A DNA stretch of 64,000 nt. Origin: Trochalopteron elliotii (lineage: Eukaryota; Chordata; Aves; Passeriformes; Leiothrichidae). Positions 62,077-64,000 of this stretch are shown piece by piece. The translations under genes and the position numbers were made by a program. The notes under the pieces are model-generated. The model worked only from the letters and a program-made list of their open reading frames with translations. It ran no database searches and was not told the origin of the DNA. The stretch covers positions 371,947-435,946 of the forward strand of contig JANPWX010000157.1 in assembly GCA_024734555.1 (NCBI GenBank), written 5' to 3'. Each line of letters starts with the position of its first letter. The stretch's first letter is position 1.

Positions 62077-62842
62077 GTAAGTGCTGGCGTTGCCAAGTTC
62101 AGTGTTTCATTATGTGCTTTTATACACCATGTCCTGATCCATTTTTACACCAGGATAAAATCAGTATGCTCCCACTAAAGTTAATGGAGACTCACGGATT
62201 TTTTTTTTCCATGGTGTTTTTTTCCAAATGTCTTCTGTCAATGCCTGTTCATACCAACACAATGCAGTTTGGAAACTGGGTGGTCACTTTTCCTGTGGAC
62301 TACAGGGAAGAGATGGGAGGGGAGACAGGACATGAAGGTGGGTTGGTGACCCAAAAAAGAAACATGGCTGGGGGCACAAATGCAGCTTGGATTTGTGCAT
62401 GGACCATGTTCACTGTTGGAACTATTTATAAAGGCTTCAGAGCTGTGGTTCTCGTTGCTACCAGTTTTTGTACTTTCCTTCCCACAGTTTGCAAATGAGA
62501 TTTTTGAAATCCACTGGTGCTCAGATGTGGATGGCAATTCAGTCAAAACAACATCCCCAGAGCTTTTACCTTTAGGGCTTTTGAGGGCTGGGAAACACTT
62601 GAGGTGGAAAATGTCCCCGTTTGCAAAGCCTGCAGAAGGTCTGGGCACTGCTCAGTGTGAGCTGCTCTTCCCTGCTGCAAAGGAGCACGTTGCATCCCCA
62701 GAGAACCAAGGCAACCATCTTAATTCTCTGCTATGCCCTTTATTTTGGTATTTTCACCCTTTGCAGAGGTGCAAAATATATCATTTGATACGTATTTATC
62801 ACTTATTCCACTGAGTGTTCTCTAGTGTGGGCTGAAATTGTG

Positions 62843-62860
62843 AAAAAAAAAAAAAAAAAA
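62843..62860. repeat. Poly(A) tract
   Basis: Eighteen consecutive A in PARVG intron 7. Confidence 0.9.
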
Positions 62861-62887
62861 CCCTCCACCACTCAGCCCCCTGCCCCA

Positions 62888-62906
62888 AACAACAACAACA
62901 ACAACA
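62888..62906. repeat. (AAC)n microsatellite
   Basis: About six copies of AAC, followed by an A/G-rich stretch to about 62945. Confidence 0.9.
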
Positions 62907-63034
62907 AAAAAGAAAATAAAATTAGAAAAAGAAAAAGGAAGGAAAAAACCCAAACCATAATTAGGTGTTTCTTGTAGTGGGCTGATTCTGCTGGGAAGAG
63001 AAATCTGCAATTCACTCTTCAAGATGCTCTCTCT

Positions 63035-63796
63035 CTATTTTTGACCCAGCTGTCTTAGCAAAGAGAGAAATCCCAAAGCGTGGCTCCAGAAGAGGGCTCC
63101 CTCCGATCTGTTTGATGGATTCACCCATTCCCTGTCACTGCTCCTGCAGCAACCCCCAGACAGGCAGAACAGAGAAACCTGAGGAATCCCTTTTCTCACA
63201 GGAGGCTTCTCTGTCACTATCTTTTGGGAGGAATTTCCCTTAAGCAAAGCTGCCTTTGCTTTTTCCTGTGCTGCAGAAGCTGCTTCTCCATTTAATTGTG
63301 CTGCCTCTTGTTGCTCGTGGTGCTTCAAATATTTTGCTCCTGCTTGAACCAGAGCTGTGGTGTGGCTGGGGGAGGAGATGGACCCTGCTTTTTGCTGCAC
63401 CTGGGCAGAAAGGGGAGGTAAGGGTGGGACCTGGATGGATCTCATTTCCTTGGAAGCCTTTAGACTCCTGCTAGTTCTCTGGCACAGCTCTGCTGGCACC
63501 AGCTCGTTGCCCACTTTAAACTGGGTGGCAGAACTGGCCATTTTTGAGGTATCTGAGTTTTTAGAGGAAGGGGAGCATCTCCATATCTTGCTTGTGGTTT
63601 TTTTGAAGGAAGGAGGCTGGTGTTTTTCTGCAAATGTGGTGTAACTGGCATTTCTGTTTGGGGAGAGCAATAAAACATACAGTTCTTCTCCTCCCTGCAT
63701 TTCATCCCAGAGGTTCAGGGTTAAAAAAGGTAAGGGAAAAGAGATAAACCCCAGTGACGTGAAACTCAGCCAGTGCTCAGACTGGTGGCTGCACAA
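63035..63796 (-). CDS. Unassigned antisense open frame inside PARVG intron (putative exon)
   Basis: A 253-codon open frame on the minus strand, the longest in the window outside the CR1 copy. The part I find most gene-like starts at an internal ATG at 63541 (context caaaaATGG) and gives about 168 residues. It begins MASSATQFKVGNELVP and has an Ala/Gln/Lys-rich, probably helical stretch (about residues 64-100: HHEQQEAAQLNGEAASAAQE). Just upstream on that strand is a good acceptor (ccccttcctctaaaaactcag, cut at 63553/63552). An AATAAA on the minus strand lies about 0.29 kb past the stop (62744-62739). I recognise no family. It could be an exon of an antisense gene, a lncRNA, or chance; human SHISAL1 is antisense downstream of PARVG, but this is not its sequence. 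Confidence 0.3.
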   Translation of the reverse strand: MCSHQSEHWLSFTSLGFISFPLPFLTLNLWDEMQGGEELYVLLLSPNRNASYTTFAEKHQPPSFKKTTSKIWRCSPSSKNSDTSKMASSATQFKVGNELVPAELCQRTSRSLKASKEMRSIQVPPLPPLSAQVQQKAGSISSPSHTTALVQAGAKYLKHHEQQEAAQLNGEAASAAQEKAKAALLKGNSSQKIVTEKPPVRKGIPQVSLFCLSGGCCRSSDREWVNPSNRSEGALFWSHALGFLSLLRQLGQK

Positions 63797-64000
63797 ACTG
63801 AGAACCTCTGCAGGTGAAAATTGCAGAACTGAATGAAGTAAATTGCTCTCTGTGATGTGGTCAGGCTGAAGGGAAGCCTGTCATCCTGTTCTGTGATAAA
63901 TATAAAAGCAGTGTCTTTCTCTGCCTCCCTGCTACTCTTTTGCTCCTTGGATTGTGAGCTGCAAATACCTTTCTCCTTCTGGAACCACATTAAAGCTCTG

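Larger units (their letters stand above)
62077..64000 (+). other. PARVG: PARVG intron 7 (partial)
   Basis: The next expected exon (a DVFDELF-like segment starting two bases into a codon) was not found, so the window ends inside this intron. It holds a poly(A) tract, an (AAC)n run and the antisense frame at 63035-63796. Confidence 0.75.

Noticed and set aside
62488..62638. Candidate next PARVG exon after a good acceptor (cttcccacag at about 62487)
   Set aside because: Joining it to the microexon phase gives a stop within three codons, and the sequence does not resemble the expected DVFDELF-like CH2 linker.
1..64000. tRNA, rRNA, CRISPR or bacterial-type operon features
   Set aside because: None visible; the window is ordinary vertebrate gene and intron sequence.

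Overview
The window is vertebrate, almost certainly bird, nuclear DNA. Genes are split into short exons with GT-AG introns, base composition is moderate, and the interspersed repeats are CR1 LINEs, the main avian non-LTR retrotransposon. One CR1 tail of the 'gggtcccttccagctcag' type suggests a songbird, but that is inference.

Two genes of the parvin family lie head to tail on the + strand. Positions 1-18114 carry no coding exon I can support and are best read as the 3' part of a very long PARVB intron 1. From 18115 to 45525 twelve exons encode residues 38-364 of beta-parvin (PARVB), ending with a stop and a poly(A) signal at 45580. The only piece missing is the small 5' exon for about 37 residues. 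After about 9.2 kb of spacer, seven exons from 54709 to 62076 encode residues 1-194 of gamma-parvin (PARVG); the second calponin-homology (CH) domain and the 3' end lie beyond the window. The order PARVB-PARVG is the same as on human chromosome 22.

The two genes share exon sizes (103, 141 and 116 nt for CH1) and splice phases, including a microexon (20 nt and 23 nt) in the linker between the CH domains. This marks them as an old tandem duplication. Both products are cytoplasmic adaptors of focal adhesions; parvins join integrin-linked kinase and PINCH in the IPP complex and link integrins to actin. PARVB is broadly expressed and PARVG is largely a blood-cell form (known from mammals).

The rest is intron and spacer. 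It holds five recognisable CR1 copies: one internally deleted, one with a ruined reverse-transcriptase active site 0.5 kb upstream of PARVG. There are also simple-sequence tracts, and a 0.14-kb sequence present twice 2.8 kb apart with a poly(A)-like end and a hairpin whose two arms differ in step. Near the right edge a 253-codon frame lies antisense within PARVG, with a good acceptor and start context partway along it. I see no dedicated novel system; the antisense frame and the paired 0.14-kb element are the least explained items.
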